Shown one piece after another: positions 32,877 through 43,440 of a DNA stretch of 64,000 nt (its first letter is position 1; every line of letters begins with the position of its first letter). Both the position numbers and the translations under genes were made by a program. The notes beneath the pieces were generated by a model. It had not been told where the DNA came from. It worked only from the letters and a program-made list of their open reading frames with translations, and searched no databases. Source of the stretch: Eukaryota sp. TZLM1-RC (taxonomy: Eukaryota > Metamonada: BaSk clade); assembly GCA_040285825.1 (NCBI GenBank), contig JAUPSS010000002.1:3844001-3908000 (forward strand), in the 5' to 3' direction.

Positions 32877-33695
32877 ATGATTACGATAGCTCCATTGCCT
32901 ACTATTAACACTTTAGTTTCTAGTCTAAGGAACATCATTGATACTCTCTCTAAACAAGATGCTTCCGATATGGATCTTACAATTTATCATCATGGCTGTT
33001 ATCTAGTGTCTTCTTTTTGCCATTTACACCTAGTGGATGAACTCAGGTATTGTTTTGTAACACTTGGTCTCCGTTCACTTCCCCATATTGCAGCTACACA
33101 ACATCTGTCTGTTCTACAAGATCTATTCTCCCTTGCCACACCTCCCCAAGGCAGTAGGATGGTAATTCCTATAGCTGGATACATTATTGATCTCTTACAC
33201 AACTTTTCTCTTCCTCTATCTGTCCGATCTGACGCAATCTCTCTCTTAACTAACTTTCTAGCTGCGTTTTCTACATCCCCTAGCTTTGTTGATTTCGCCA
33301 CTCCCATTTCTATCCATTTGGACAAGGTAATTGAACTAGTCAATCAAAATCCAGATTACAATCCAAACCATTTCCTTGTTGATCTTGAAAAACTCTCTGA
33401 TGCTCTCCAGCTCTCACTCTCTTTGATTTCATCTCAACTTTCAGATGCCCCCACCACACTTGATATTTCTACAGCCATCTTATGGGAAGAAACCCTACGA
33501 AGGAAAGGGGAAACTCCTCTTGAAATGCTGGCTTCTGGAGAAGGTGACGTGGCGATGAAGGGACTCAGGGCTTTGAAGAAGAGTAAAAGAAAAGAACATG
33601 AAAGAAAACTTGCTGAGAAGAGGTTTATGAAAGAACAAGAAGCAAAAATTCCAAAGGTGGCAACTGTTAACGCGAGCAATTCTGGTTGGGATTAG
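32877..33695 (+). CDS. Helical protein of unknown function (272 aa)
   Basis: ATG at 32,877 is the first in frame and stands 51 bp after the Fanzor stop codon. The product is mostly alpha-helical with hydrophobic repeats in the first 210 residues that could be an armadillo/HEAT-like fold, then a highly basic helix (about 230-262, LKKSKRKEHERKLAEKRF) and a short Ser/Asn end. No signal peptide or membrane segment is present. It is intact, without introns, and AATAAAC follows about 90 bp downstream of the stop. No family is recognised. It lies at the edge of the inverted segment, so its upstream neighbour changed: in the original order the Fanzor gene body preceded it. Confidence 0.75.
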   Translation: MITIAPLPTINTLVSSLRNIIDTLSKQDASDMDLTIYHHGCYLVSSFCHLHLVDELRYCFVTLGLRSLPHIAATQHLSVLQDLFSLATPPQGSRMVIPIAGYIIDLLHNFSLPLSVRSDAISLLTNFLAAFSTSPSFVDFATPISIHLDKVIELVNQNPDYNPNHFLVDLEKLSDALQLSLSLISSQLSDAPTTLDISTAILWEETLRRKGETPLEMLASGEGDVAMKGLRALKKSKRKEHERKLAEKRFMKEQEAKIPKVATVNASNSGWD

Positions 33696-34581
33696 TCTGG
33701 TTGTTGCTTTTTATTTAGTTTTATTCTAGTCAAGGTTTTTTTCATTTTTCATTTTTTTATTTAAACCAAACTTGTTTCATTTCAAAAATAAACAGTTTAT
33801 CTGTTTTGTATTGACATCTTTTAGCCACCTTTGAGTTAGTTGAATTAAATCAATCTCAACACTGGTAGTTTATAAGCTTCACATGTTTGAAAAGTAAAAA
33901 TCTCATCTTATTAAGCGGAATTAATGTAAAGCGGAATTAATGGTAATAAAGAATGTACAACCACTTTTGATTGTTGTGCCATTTATTCTCAACAAAAATT
34001 GAAAGAATAATTGAATTTATGAAAAGTCAACAAACCAAAGAAAAAGTATCAACAATTTATTCAATTCACCATCAACTGGTTGTCATCATGTTCAATTAAA
34101 TAGAAGAGTTATATATGTGCAGTAATGCTTTATTGAGGACTTTTTAGAGACTTCTTTGGTCAATGAATTCTGTTCTATCATTTTTAATCCTAGTTCAACA
34201 GCTAAATCCTAGTTAAAGTTCAATACTTTCACTAATCCAGTTGCACTTTAATATAACACTCTGTCCGCTCTGCAAGTAACACTACTAAACACAAGCAGCA
34301 CTGATTACAATAACAAATGAAAATCAATGAGTGAATCATTTTCAACTGGTCTAATGGCTGTTTAGTCTATACAATTTTAACAATTTATTTAATAATGTAC
34401 ACTCTACTAATAAGATATTGTCTGAGTGGACACAGTGATTTCAATCAATTAATTCCTGTTACCAAGCATCTAAAAATTCAAATTATTTCCTAAATTTATA
34501 GGGCAAAGTAATTGCAATAATGTGTGGTATTTACAGTGCAAACACAAGACTATTTACAAACTAGAAACAAAAACTAACCCC
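33696..34581. other. Intergenic region, no gene seen
   Basis: A+T-rich sequence between convergent genes. Apart from a short direct repeat (AAGCGGAATTAATG, twice near 33,915-33,945) nothing is recognised. Confidence 0.5.
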
Positions 34582-35907
34582 TCACCTTGTACGACTGGAC
34601 ATCGACTGAACTACAGATTGAGCTATAAAAGCCGCCTGATTCTCATCAAATGCTTCCTCGTACAATGCCCTGGCAGCTGGTTGAGGGGGAGAGCTGCTCG
34701 CAAGAGGAGTGACTCCGTAATGGGAGAAAAGCTGAGATCCATATTTTTTCTTCAAAGTTGTAAATCGCAAATGAATCTGCTTATCTGTTCTATTTGGAAC
34801 ATAACGCGAGACTTCGGACCATCTGCCTTCTCCAATGACAGCAACGGCTCTGATTAGTTGAGAGTCCTCAGCAGCTTCCCAGCGTCCCTTTCTGATGTTA
34901 GGCTATGGTTAATAACAAGAGCATCACCACATACATTCAAGACCTTTTCCCAATGTCGGAGACACTGCTGGTCTGTTCTTCCAGGAACTCTGTGATAAGA
35001 TAACAATTAACAAATCAACACACCTTGCAGCAATTAATTTCCAATTCCCGGCCCCAAACTCAGCAACAGCCTGTCTCAACAAATTATCCTCTTCCCTCGT
35101 CCATGCTCCTTTCTTGCTCCTGCGTCTATCAGAGTCACGTTTAGTTTCTCTTATTTCCACCTGTTCCCCTCGTGCTTTCTGAATAGCAGGCTTTAGTACC
35201 CTTTCATAACGATATCTACACTGACCATCAGTTCTTCTCGGAACTTTAGTCGCCACTTGTTTCCAATTCTCAGTCCCAATTACTCTCACTGCATCTAAAA
35301 GCAGACGATCCTCATTTTCATTCCAATGCCCCTTTTTGATGCTAGGAGACAGGACTCTGTTCCAGTGATCTCTGATGGTTTCTTCTCGCCGGTTCAAAAC
35401 TTGGGCAAGTTTCTTGAATGCAATGTCGTGAGGGTATTGGGCGATGTATTCCAATACTAACTGGTCCTCTTCCTGAGCCCATGTATTTCTTCCTCTAGCA
35501 TGATGTCTATTGGGGGAGTAGAGGGGTTGTTGTTGTAAGACAGGGGAACTCTGCTCTGACACTTCCTGCAATTCAGTGAACAGAGCATTGCTTGGTTGGA
35601 ACTCGGGAAAGGTGCGGACGGAAGGAAGATCGGTGAGGGGGATGTGTTCGGAGGAAAAAGGTTGAGGAGTATCCATAAGGGATCCAAGCAGCGTAGTTAC
35701 TTCGTGGTATAGTTGAGGGGGTAGCAGGGGAAGAAGCTCATTGAAGGGAGCTCGGTGCACTAGAATTGAATAAATCGTTTTTGTAATCTGTTCTATTTGA
35801 CATGCAAGGTTGGGAATGACTGCTAGTGCTTCTTGAACATGGGTAGGTATGGGTTCAGAAGACAAACTTTTACGTCTATCGATCGGATTGATTGGGATTT
35901 CAGCCAT
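34582..35907 (-). CDS. Four-repeat Myb protein, SNAPC4-like, three exons (419 aa)
   Basis: Exons are 35,024-35,907, 34,935-34,989 and 34,582-34,902 on the minus strand, joined by GT-AG introns of 34 and 32 nt. Splicing restores the Myb consensus (IAARVPGRTDQQCLRHWEKVLN, then IRKGRWEAAEDSQ) which the unspliced frame loses. Four Myb repeats follow an N-terminal region of about 135 residues, each with the usual spaced Trp residues (TWAQEED, HWNENED, AWTREED, RWEAAED). Tandem repeats beyond three are typical of SNAPC4, the DNA-binding subunit of the snRNA promoter complex, so a role in small nuclear RNA transcription is the best guess; other Myb transcription factors are possible. ATG at 35,907 is chosen because the upstream extension begins with TTG. 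It diverges from the gene at 36,197 with 289 bp between. Confidence 0.82.
34903..34934 (-). other. Spliceosomal intron, 32 nt
   Basis: Starts GTATGTGG and ends CCATAG on the minus strand, in phase 0 between KVLN and the fourth Myb repeat. Removal restores an open frame of 107 codons. Confidence 0.8.
34990..35023 (-). other. Spliceosomal intron, 34 nt
   Basis: Starts GTGTGTTG and ends TATCACAG on the minus strand, splitting the Arg codon of IAARVPGRTD. Without removal the third Myb repeat is destroyed. Confidence 0.8.
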
Positions 35908-36196
35908 GAGACCTGAAAATGATGAAAACCTTGATGAGAGTTCACAACGGTGAAAGATACCTTGAATGTATCTTGAGCCACAGGGAACGGTAGAGTTAGT
36001 AGGTATCAAAAAGTGTTACTGTAGAAGTTTACAGCATCGTTGCCGTCAGGACAACATAAGTTGACATGATGGTGATGTCAGATGATTGACCAGACAAACA
36101 AGATAGTGATGGGAGAAAGTTAATTTCTAGATAATCAGGAATCAATGCTGTTACCGGCAATCATTCTTTGACTCAGGGAGTTTTCCAGAAGAGTCC

Positions 36197-37510
36197 ATGA
36201 CCCCACTCAAGCAGTTTATTTTAACCCAATGTACCACTGCCACTGACTTTCTCTGCATTCACAACGATAGCCTCAGCCGATTCTACATTGGATATGAGAT
36301 GATGGATCTGCTGTCAACTCCAAGCTCCCTTCTTGAACAAGTCAACGCCTACAATCTCAATTCATTTTTAGGTGACATGCACTATCATCATGACTCACAC
36401 CTTACCACTATTATCCCATCCACTCAACCAAACTCACGACCCTTACTATCCCCTTTTCCGAATTCATTGTCCTTCTCAACTAATACCTCGGTCCCAGAAC
36501 TTTCAGATCTTCAACAATCTTTACTAGAGGTTTCATTGCATGTTCCATTGTGTTCCTTTAAGTTTAAATCATTTGAAACAATTTTTATTAATTTTCCTCG
36601 CCATGAATCAGTTTTAGAGAGGATTTGTTATATTTTGAGGGGTAAACTGTTGGATTTCATTCAACTACAATATAAAGAATCTTGGTTATTATTATCTCAC
36701 CCTGATGTTGCTTTTGATAATAATTTACAAAAGTCTATTATTTCTATTATAAATGATCAAAACCAATTTCTATTTTTAAATTCTGAAATCACCTACATTT
36801 ATCAGCAATTATCACCTCATACTCAATCAATTAAACCAATTGTTATTGGTAAAATAGATGATAATGATTGCCAAAAGAGTTTGATGACACTGGTAGTCAG
36901 GGAGCTAAGTAAATTATTATCAAATAGACCAAATTTTATTCCAATAATCGCTGCTGATGACTCAAAAATTAACCAAAATAAGGCACAATTCATCACCTTT
37001 TTTGATTCTGAAACAGTTATTGCGCAATGTAATGATGATTTAATTTTTGTCAACATTTTAAATAGAATAGAAACACTCATACATAATCAACACTACACTA
37101 CTGTTAGATTAAGTACTCCTTTGCCATTGAATAAATGGTTATCTCAAGCTCACAAAAAGTTTCCTGAATCCTTTAATAGAATGAAGTTTGAAATACTCAA
37201 TTGTAAGAGCTTGATTGTTATTAATGAATCTTTGGTTAGCTTGTTATTACCAGTTGAAGGTTTAATTCCTAGTTTTAAAGATCTCTTGCGCTTGCCATTG
37301 TCTATATGCTCAATTATTAATGAAAAATCGTTTTCAATTTGCAACTGCTTTGCCTTGTGGATTCTTGGAATCATAAGGGCGTGTGATGTTAAATTAAAGG
37401 AAGAACTGGTGTTGAAAATTGTTCAAAATGGAGGAATTGTTAATGGGAAAGGAGTGCAAATTCCCAAAGTCTTGTCTCTTTTACATCGTCCACATAATCT
37501 ATTTAATTAA
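36197..37510 (+). CDS. Protein of unknown function (437 aa)
   Basis: ATG at 36,197 starts an uninterrupted frame ending in TAA followed by an overlapping AATAAA. The sequence is a mixture of hydrophobic and polar segments without signal peptide, clear membrane helix or recognised motif. The first 130 residues are Ser/Pro rich in places; the rest looks like a globular alpha/beta domain (for example PIVIGKIDDND...TLVVRELSKLL). Codon use is like its neighbours. The gene diverges from the Myb gene. Confidence 0.7.
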   Translation: MTPLKQFILTQCTTATDFLCIHNDSLSRFYIGYEMMDLLSTPSSLLEQVNAYNLNSFLGDMHYHHDSHLTTIIPSTQPNSRPLLSPFPNSLSFSTNTSVPELSDLQQSLLEVSLHVPLCSFKFKSFETIFINFPRHESVLERICYILRGKLLDFIQLQYKESWLLLSHPDVAFDNNLQKSIISIINDQNQFLFLNSEITYIYQQLSPHTQSIKPIVIGKIDDNDCQKSLMTLVVRELSKLLSNRPNFIPIIAADDSKINQNKAQFITFFDSETVIAQCNDDLIFVNILNRIETLIHNQHYTTVRLSTPLPLNKWLSQAHKKFPESFNRMKFEILNCKSLIVINESLVSLLLPVEGLIPSFKDLLRLPLSICSIINEKSFSICNCFALWILGIIRACDVKLKEELVLKIVQNGGIVNGKGVQIPKVLSLLHRPHNLFN

Positions 37511-38408
37511 TAAATATCAAAATAGGATTGGAAGTTGAACTTAAACTACTTAAACTTACATCTGCAAAATATTAATAATACTAATATCTGATTGGCACAA
37601 AATAGAGATTTTGTAAAACCAATACCTCAACATTTGCTGCCGAAGATAAGTAATTTTTCTATATTCCTGGATCTACATCCAATAAATCATCAAAAAAATC
37701 TTGTCCTCAAAGAATTAAAGAATCGAAAAAATTCTAATGCTATGAGAGGAGCACAACATTACAAAAGACGTGGATTATTCTATCAGTATGACAAATTTAA
37801 AAAAGGAAAAGTTTAATAAGTTTTTCTAAATATAATGAATAAATTGAATCAAGTTCAACTACAATTTTTTCCCAAAATACATTGTAATTCTTTCAGGATT
37901 TGAGGCAAATTTTTCGATATCAAGATTTCAACCAAGAATTTAATGAGCATTGTTAATGTCATTAGTGAAAGGAACAACAGATTATATGGTCCTGAGGAGA
38001 ATAACCAATTAGATGGGTTTTCGCATCTAAATGAAAAACAAATCATCTCATCAAAAGCAAGTTTATGTTTTTGGACAATGTTTCACATTGATAGTTTTCT
38101 AGAAGATAAGCAAAATATACTTTTTCACGCTCTACCACTAAAGAAATGCTTTATACCAGTTTATGTCAGAATTGATAAGATTAGCACTTTGCGAATATCA
38201 TCACCATCGCAGAAACAGTCAGCTCAACATTGTTGTGCATTGTTACTCAAGCATCACCAGGTCTTTCATTAATGCACTGTTGTTGTTCAGTCTACACTTA
38301 TTCTTGCAGCTTCAATGTACTTAAAAATTTATAGTTTTCTAGATTGTAGTTTGTTGCTTAGTTTCTTTATTTTTAAAACTGGAATAATTATTGAGATAAA
38401 AAACCCAT
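37511..38408. other. Short unassigned frames, probably no functional gene
   Basis: Two plus-strand frames exist: 37,592-37,816 (no ATG at its start, basic C-terminus ending RRGLFYQYDKFKKGKV) and 37,943-38,272 (ATG, 109 codons). Neither resembles a known family. The region lies just beyond the 3' end of a retroelement fragment and may be decayed transposon DNA. Confidence 0.35.
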
Positions 38409-39593
38409 CTAGAATTCAATATCCTCCAAACAAGCGTCACTATTACTGAACCTACTCACAGCATTACGTTCATATTCTACACCAATAGCTAAAAGTGGCT
38501 TTGAAATCATTGTTGGAATAGACTTGAAAATGCAAAAAACAATTCTATTTAACCAGAAAGTGGAGTTCATTGTTTTACCAGACCTATTCAGTAACACTTT
38601 TTTAAAATATTCAAAAAAGTGCAACCCTGAAGGTCCAATATTGCCAAAAAGAGAAATCGCAAACGGCACAAACTGATATTTCACATGTTCTACTCTACCT
38701 AACTGTGCCAAAGGTTCTTCATATTTTTTCATCTTCTTTTTTTCGGCGTTAGATAACGGCGAATCAGCGGAATACACTAAACGAGCAGCAGAATTTTTGC
38801 AAACATCAACTGAGACAAGATCTACAACATTGAGAACACCATCGATCTCTGGAGCTACTAAATCTGCCCTTCTTTTACCAAAGGAATCATAAGTTTGATC
38901 TGAAGTCAGCTTACGTACTAGTGGCTCAATAAATGCCTCTATATTGAAACTTTTGCACATGGCATATAATTGATCACGAACTGAGTCATGAATAAGTGAG
39001 CGATAAGTTATAAAATACTTACAGGTTCAAATATGGGAAAGCGTAACAACACTCTTGCAGCGACAAATTAAATCATTTGGTAATGAACAAGGCCATAGAA
39101 AACATCTCATTCTCATTGCAGTGGTCCATTGGTGATCATTAAGTAGGAGGCCATAAATGGTGGGAATTTGGGAGATTAGGCAACTTGAGCAACTGTCTTC
39201 AAGATCAATCAAAAAGTTTGCAAAAACGGTATTTTTTTCTTTAGCCAAGCTAAGACGTACAATATAATCCAAGTTTTCTAAAACTTTCAAGATTTTTTTC
39301 TGCAATTTTGCAAAAGTCAGTGGTAAGGAGAGCAAGCTTCTTGGAGGAAGTTCCACAATATCAGAGGGGAAACATTTAGCCCAAATATTGGGTGAAAGAG
39401 TTTCAATTTCCTGTTGCAATGAAATAAGATAAGAGCTGCCACAATTTTCAATGAGATGAATTTTTTCAGGAAAACGATTCACAAATTCATAAATATAATT
39501 CTTTCCACCTCCAATAAAGGCAGCTTTACAAAGGTAGCTTAGTTTCTCGGTGAAATAAATCAAAACAATACAACAATGGAGATAACTCACTCA
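38409..39593 (-). mobile_element. Non-LTR retroelement 3' fragment, second family
   Basis: Minus-strand frame with one TGA (about 39,026) encodes AAFIGGGKNYIYEF, a Cys cluster (CRCKSVVTLSH...TC), the LIHDSVRDQLY motif and the nuclease-like domain (IEPLVRKL, RADLVAPEIDGVLNVVDLVSVD, KKKMKKYEEPL), ending ACLEDIEF. It aligns motif by motif with the element at 5-7.9 kb but is distantly related; its closest relative in the window is the fragment at 59,839-60,519, which ends AGFEDVEF. Reverse transcriptase is missing, as in a 5'-truncated insertion. Confidence 0.7.
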
Positions 39594-39741
39594 AAAGCAT
39601 GTCTTTTTTCAAAAATGCACTTTGAAAAAAGCACTATCTTTGGGTGTATCGCTGTCAAAATGAAAATGATTTTTTTGATTTTTTTTCTGCTACATTGGAG
39701 CCAAAGGCTTAATCCTTTGTTATAGTCAATATCCATCAGAA

Positions 39742-40296
39742 ATGACTAACAAATTCAGCTCTTCAACTCTCTCATTTGTGGACAATTTGTTCTCAAAATC
39801 CAATGTGCCGTCCTCCATGAGAACATCACTCAAAAAGAGTCTTCAGACAGGGGAACCTGCACCTTCGAGACCACGACGACTTCCTCCAACTGACCCTCCT
39901 CTCTTTGGACGTCCATCACTAAGATACATGACAAAGAGAACCAAAGATTGTATCTCCATTCCACCACGTGATGAAGCTCCTCCTGCTCCCGGAATGGATC
40001 GACAGAAGCTTACTCTCAATCTGCAGAACAAGATGGAAGGGGTAAAGATGAACGAGACTCGAACTAATTTTTGTGTGGAAAAGACAATTAATGAGGAAGT
40101 TGATTTATTTACAGAAATAGAAAATGAAATTCAAGAACGATTTGAATTTCTAGTCTCGCTGGACAAGAAAGGACTCTATGAAAATGAAGAAATAATTAAA
40201 CTTCAAATTGTTTCGAAATTAAATGAATTAAAATCACTAAATTTCGATAAATACGTCAAATTACCAAAAAAATGGTTTTCATTTGTTAGATCTTGA
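39742..40296 (+). CDS. UPF0193 (EVG1)-like protein (184 aa)
   Basis: ATG at 39,742 opens an intact frame to TGA at 40,294-40,296. The order of a Pro/Arg-rich first half (RPRRLPPTDPP...PPRDEAPPAPG), a DRQKLTLNLQNKMEG helix and a C-terminal ERFEFLVSLDKKGLYENEEIIKLQI segment resembles the UPF0193 family, small proteins found mainly in organisms with cilia. The match rests on my recollection of the family pattern, not on an alignment. The last 18 bp overlap the end of the convergent gene on the other strand. Confidence 0.6.
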   Translation: MTNKFSSSTLSFVDNLFSKSNVPSSMRTSLKKSLQTGEPAPSRPRRLPPTDPPLFGRPSLRYMTKRTKDCISIPPRDEAPPAPGMDRQKLTLNLQNKMEGVKMNETRTNFCVEKTINEEVDLFTEIENEIQERFEFLVSLDKKGLYENEEIIKLQIVSKLNELKSLNFDKYVKLPKKWFSFVRS

Positions 40297-41094
40297 ACTT
40301 GATCTTGAACTGAGCTGAGAATGTAAGGTATTTGTCAGAATTCCTGCTAATTTTGGTATTGACGGTCTGTTTTGATTGATTGAATTTTTGATTGATTGAC
40401 CATTGCAAACTAAACTTTCCTCTTTTGGAATTTCTAATTGTTTTATTCCAATTCCCAACTGAGATTTAGATTTGTTTCTTTTAATTAAAAGATTTGGAGT
40501 TTTTTGCAATTTAGGTTCTTTTTCTTCTGTAATAAATGTACTGATTTTTGACCCTTCATTTTGACCTTCTTGACTTTGTTTGACTTTGGGACTTAGTGAT
40601 ATATTCTGATGTAAAGGTGTAAGGTTGGGATTCAACATCGAGAATTTCTTGAGATTTGTGGGGGAATCATCCTTCATGTTATGCTCCGTGGTTCTATCAA
40701 TCGCTGCCGACGTAGGTCTGACGGCTGATCCATGGTGGCTTTCAGTCGGTGAAACTAAGGGCGGCGGAAGGCTGTTGAAGGCAATTTCCTGAATACTGGT
40801 AAGTGAAGCACTAAATGGGCACTTACTACATGTTCTCTGTTTGGTTACAGGGGCAGATTGTGGTCTGAGTTGATTAGAAGAAATAGTAGGTGTATCAGGA
40901 AACATATTAATCTTTAAACGACTTGAATCTGTGGAATATAGATGGTTAAGTTCATTAGAAAAAGAACGACAAGAAGACCTGAGCTTATCTCTTTCTTCAT
41001 TGTCATGTTTTGCATATCGTGAAGAATGTTTGTCAATAAGAGCTTGCAGACGTACAGATTCTGTAAGTTTTTGTGTAACAATTGAGAAAGACAT
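40279..41094 (-). CDS. Ser-rich basic protein of unknown function (271 aa)
   Basis: ATG at 41,092-41,094 (MSFSIVTQKLTES) is chosen; eight further codons upstream depend on TTG. After a short helical start the protein is mostly disordered: Ser, Pro, Lys and Asn rich, with a single CSKCPF motif and a C-terminal run SSRSSSRSNK. No domain is recognised. Its TGA lies inside the last codons of the convergent UPF0193-like gene, so the two coding regions overlap by 18 bp tail to tail. Confidence 0.65.
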   Translation of the reverse strand: MSFSIVTQKLTESVRLQALIDKHSSRYAKHDNEERDKLRSSCRSFSNELNHLYSTDSSRLKINMFPDTPTISSNQLRPQSAPVTKQRTCSKCPFSASLTSIQEIAFNSLPPPLVSPTESHHGSAVRPTSAAIDRTTEHNMKDDSPTNLKKFSMLNPNLTPLHQNISLSPKVKQSQEGQNEGSKISTFITEEKEPKLQKTPNLLIKRNKSKSQLGIGIKQLEIPKEESLVCNGQSIKNSINQNRPSIPKLAGILTNTLHSQLSSRSSSRSNK

Positions 41095-41249
41095 TGATGA
41101 ATATGCCACAAATGTCAAATAGTACTAAGTAACCTGTTTAATCTCTCAAATATGTCAGTCGTTGAGATTACCGGAATATGAAGATGAATCTAGATCTTTT
41201 CAAAACTTGAGGTCTTTCATTTACTTCAAGATACTTTTCCACAACATGA

Positions 41250-41700
41250 ATCATATTAAGAACAGCAAATGAAACTTTGGTACAAAGAAGGAAACTTAAT
41301 CCTGCAAAATATCTGGAATATCTGGATCTGCAGCGAAAGAAAAACATAGAAAATATGACAAAGATATCGAAGAAGGTAATGCTGATAGAAATACACAACT
41401 AGTTTTTTTTGCTTTCCTATTATCGATACACGGAAGACTATCATTAGAAGCAGGAACTTTTTTGAATTATTTTTTAAAATTGGTTCAACAAAAACAATGA
41501 AAAGATTTGATATCCTTTTGTGACGGTCACGAATTCCATTTGCTTTACTTAATAGATTGCCTCAGTTCTTTTATTGAATAAGAGAAAGCATTCGCAAGAA
41601 AACAAGCAGATCAGGATTTTGTAGAGGAAATCTTTGTTCATTGAATTTAGTCCCATTAGTTCTGATTAAATCTTATTAGGTGTTGTCGTTCAATAAATTG
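41250..41700 (+). mobile_element. Degraded non-LTR retroelement 3' fragment, plus strand
   Basis: Broken frames give ANETLVQRRKLNP, then IHGRLSLEAGTF, FARKQADQDFVEEI, matching the 3' end of the 5-7.9 kb element, followed by the same 3' UTR (CCCATTAGTTCTGA..., TTCAATAAA). Multiple stops and frameshifts. It sits downstream of the DM10 gene. Confidence 0.7.
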
Positions 41701-41901
41701 AGAATTCTATAGACATCTACACTTCTTGCAAGTGAGTAATCCATGATTATTTAACACTTGAATCATAAAGCTAACCAGGAATTCATATGAAAGCATTCTT
41801 GGTAATAATGGATCAGATATTTTACTAAAAAATAAAAACAATTCAAGCTAAAAACAAATCTTTATTTAAAATACAATAAAATTAATAAAATTATAAGAAA
41901 G

Positions 41902-43440
41902 TTAAACTTCACCATTCAAATGTCTCAAAGTAAAGCCATCTGCATTTTTCAAAACAAGAATTCTTGAAAAAACATTCAGTTCTTTTCCAATTTCTAAATC
42001 ATTAATACTAATATGACCATCGCCTTTAGGCACCTTTGTCCTTTTTAAAGTCACTCCACCAATATAGCCTGAATTATGCTGAGGAATTTCAAATAAAGAA
42101 ATAGTAGAATCCTCGCAATAATAACAAAGAACAAATTTTCTGCCATCAGAATCACCAGCAATTTCAGCCTCAAACCTTAAAACAGGAGGTTCTTCTCCGT
42201 TTATCAGATAATGAGCTTTCTTGACAACAGGTTTAGGCACCAAAGAGACACAATTGGCCAAAGAATCTTCTTCGCTTCCAATACCAGAATGTTTAGGAAC
42301 AGTAAACGTGAGAGTCTTTGGTTTTCTTTCCATTTCTGACCTTTTAATAGTAGGTTTGGGAATGGGATCGGCAAGTGCCACGTTGTTATCACGATACCAA
42401 TCACGTGTGAAGTCATCTACATCATGAATTAAAAACTTCCTATTGTAAACATTAATTTCATTTCCAATTAATAAATCCTTCCAAGTATAAGTTTCTAATT
42501 CCTTGTATGGTTCCTTTTGATTTATATTTTTTGGTAACTTTTGACGTTTTAAAAACTGAGAAGAATCAGCCCGTCCACTGTTTGCTCCACGCACCTCAAC
42601 AATTTCCAAAGAATCCTCTGATAAGAAGTAATGAATTTCAAACAATCGCACGTCATCAACAACATCATCCACGTCACGCCACGTGGCATAAAAGCAAAGA
42701 ACTTTGCCATCATATTTTAAAAATCTTCTGAAAGGAATTTCGTCCAAGTTTGGTGTTTTTGTATAAGTTGTGGTATCTTCCAGCTGTTGCCTAATAACAT
42801 CAGTATAGCGATCTTGAGGAATTGAGAATGGCCCGGGAACGGAGACACCATTGGATGAAAGGAAATCTCTTGTGGATTTATCACAGTCAACCAGCATATA
42901 AACCCTTCCAAAGATCTCCAGCTCTTCTCCCACGTTCAATCTCTCCCATGTAATATGAGGAGACAGAGTGGGATCCAGAGGGGAAGGAACGTTGGGGTAG
43001 GCTTTCTGTCGGGAGAGAATGACACCTTGGGGGAGTTGGGAGTTCTCAATGGGAGGTTCGGTAATTTGAAGTGTTTCGTCATCGAGGAAGAAGTAGATGA
43101 AACACCGACGGACTCGGTACTGCTCAAAGCAAGTTTCAACTACAGGCTCCTTGAAGTAGGCATGGAAACGTAGCACTTTACGATCATAGTGTAGGAATGC
43201 AGGCTTGGTTTCACCAGTGGGGGTAGAGACTAAACGTTCACGAGAATTCATGGGAGACGGGACATAGTTGGAGTGAAGAGTATCCATGCCGATTCCAGGA
43301 ACGTCTTTCATGCGAGGACAACCATCATTGATATCAAAGATGTGAGATTTATGGAAAGAAGTTTGGCGCATTTTATCAGCAAAGGATGTGCCTGGTAGAT
43401 GTGGAAGAGAAGTATCCAGTCTACGAGTGTGTTGACTCAT
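41902..43440 (-). CDS. DM10-domain axonemal protein, EFHC1/RIB72-like (512 aa)
   Basis: Three DM10 domains are visible at about residues 85-205, 245-360 and 420-510. Each has the pattern LRFxA, FxLxYYLxDDT-like core (FIYFFLDDETLQI, EIHYFLSEDSLEI, LCYYCEDSTISL), a NSG/NSx turn, LKR and a closing FxRxxVLxDCDxFTR. Triple DM10 proteins are microtubule inner proteins of ciliary doublets. The EF-hand C-terminus of EFHC1 and RIB72 is absent: the frame stops straight after the third domain, so it is shorter than the typical family member. Start ATG at 43,440 is certain by frame; a Fanzor relic ends about 25 bp upstream. Implies the organism builds motile axonemes. Confidence 0.88.
   Translation of the reverse strand: MSQHTRRLDTSLPHLPGTSFADKMRQTSFHKSHIFDINDGCPRMKDVPGIGMDTLHSNYVPSPMNSRERLVSTPTGETKPAFLHYDRKVLRFHAYFKEPVVETCFEQYRVRRCFIYFFLDDETLQITEPPIENSQLPQGVILSRQKAYPNVPSPLDPTLSPHITWERLNVGEELEIFGRVYMLVDCDKSTRDFLSSNGVSVPGPFSIPQDRYTDVIRQQLEDTTTYTKTPNLDEIPFRRFLKYDGKVLCFYATWRDVDDVVDDVRLFEIHYFLSEDSLEIVEVRGANSGRADSSQFLKRQKLPKNINQKEPYKELETYTWKDLLIGNEINVYNRKFLIHDVDDFTRDWYRDNNVALADPIPKPTIKRSEMERKPKTLTFTVPKHSGIGSEEDSLANCVSLVPKPVVKKAHYLINGEEPPVLRFEAEIAGDSDGRKFVLCYYCEDSTISLFEIPQHNSGYIGGVTLKRTKVPKGDGHISINDLEIGKELNVFSRILVLKNADGFTLRHLNGEV

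Noticed and set aside
36000-36009. Longer Myb protein starting at 36,009
   Set aside because: The codon is TTG; the first ATG in frame is 35,907. A 5' exon cannot be ruled out but has no support.
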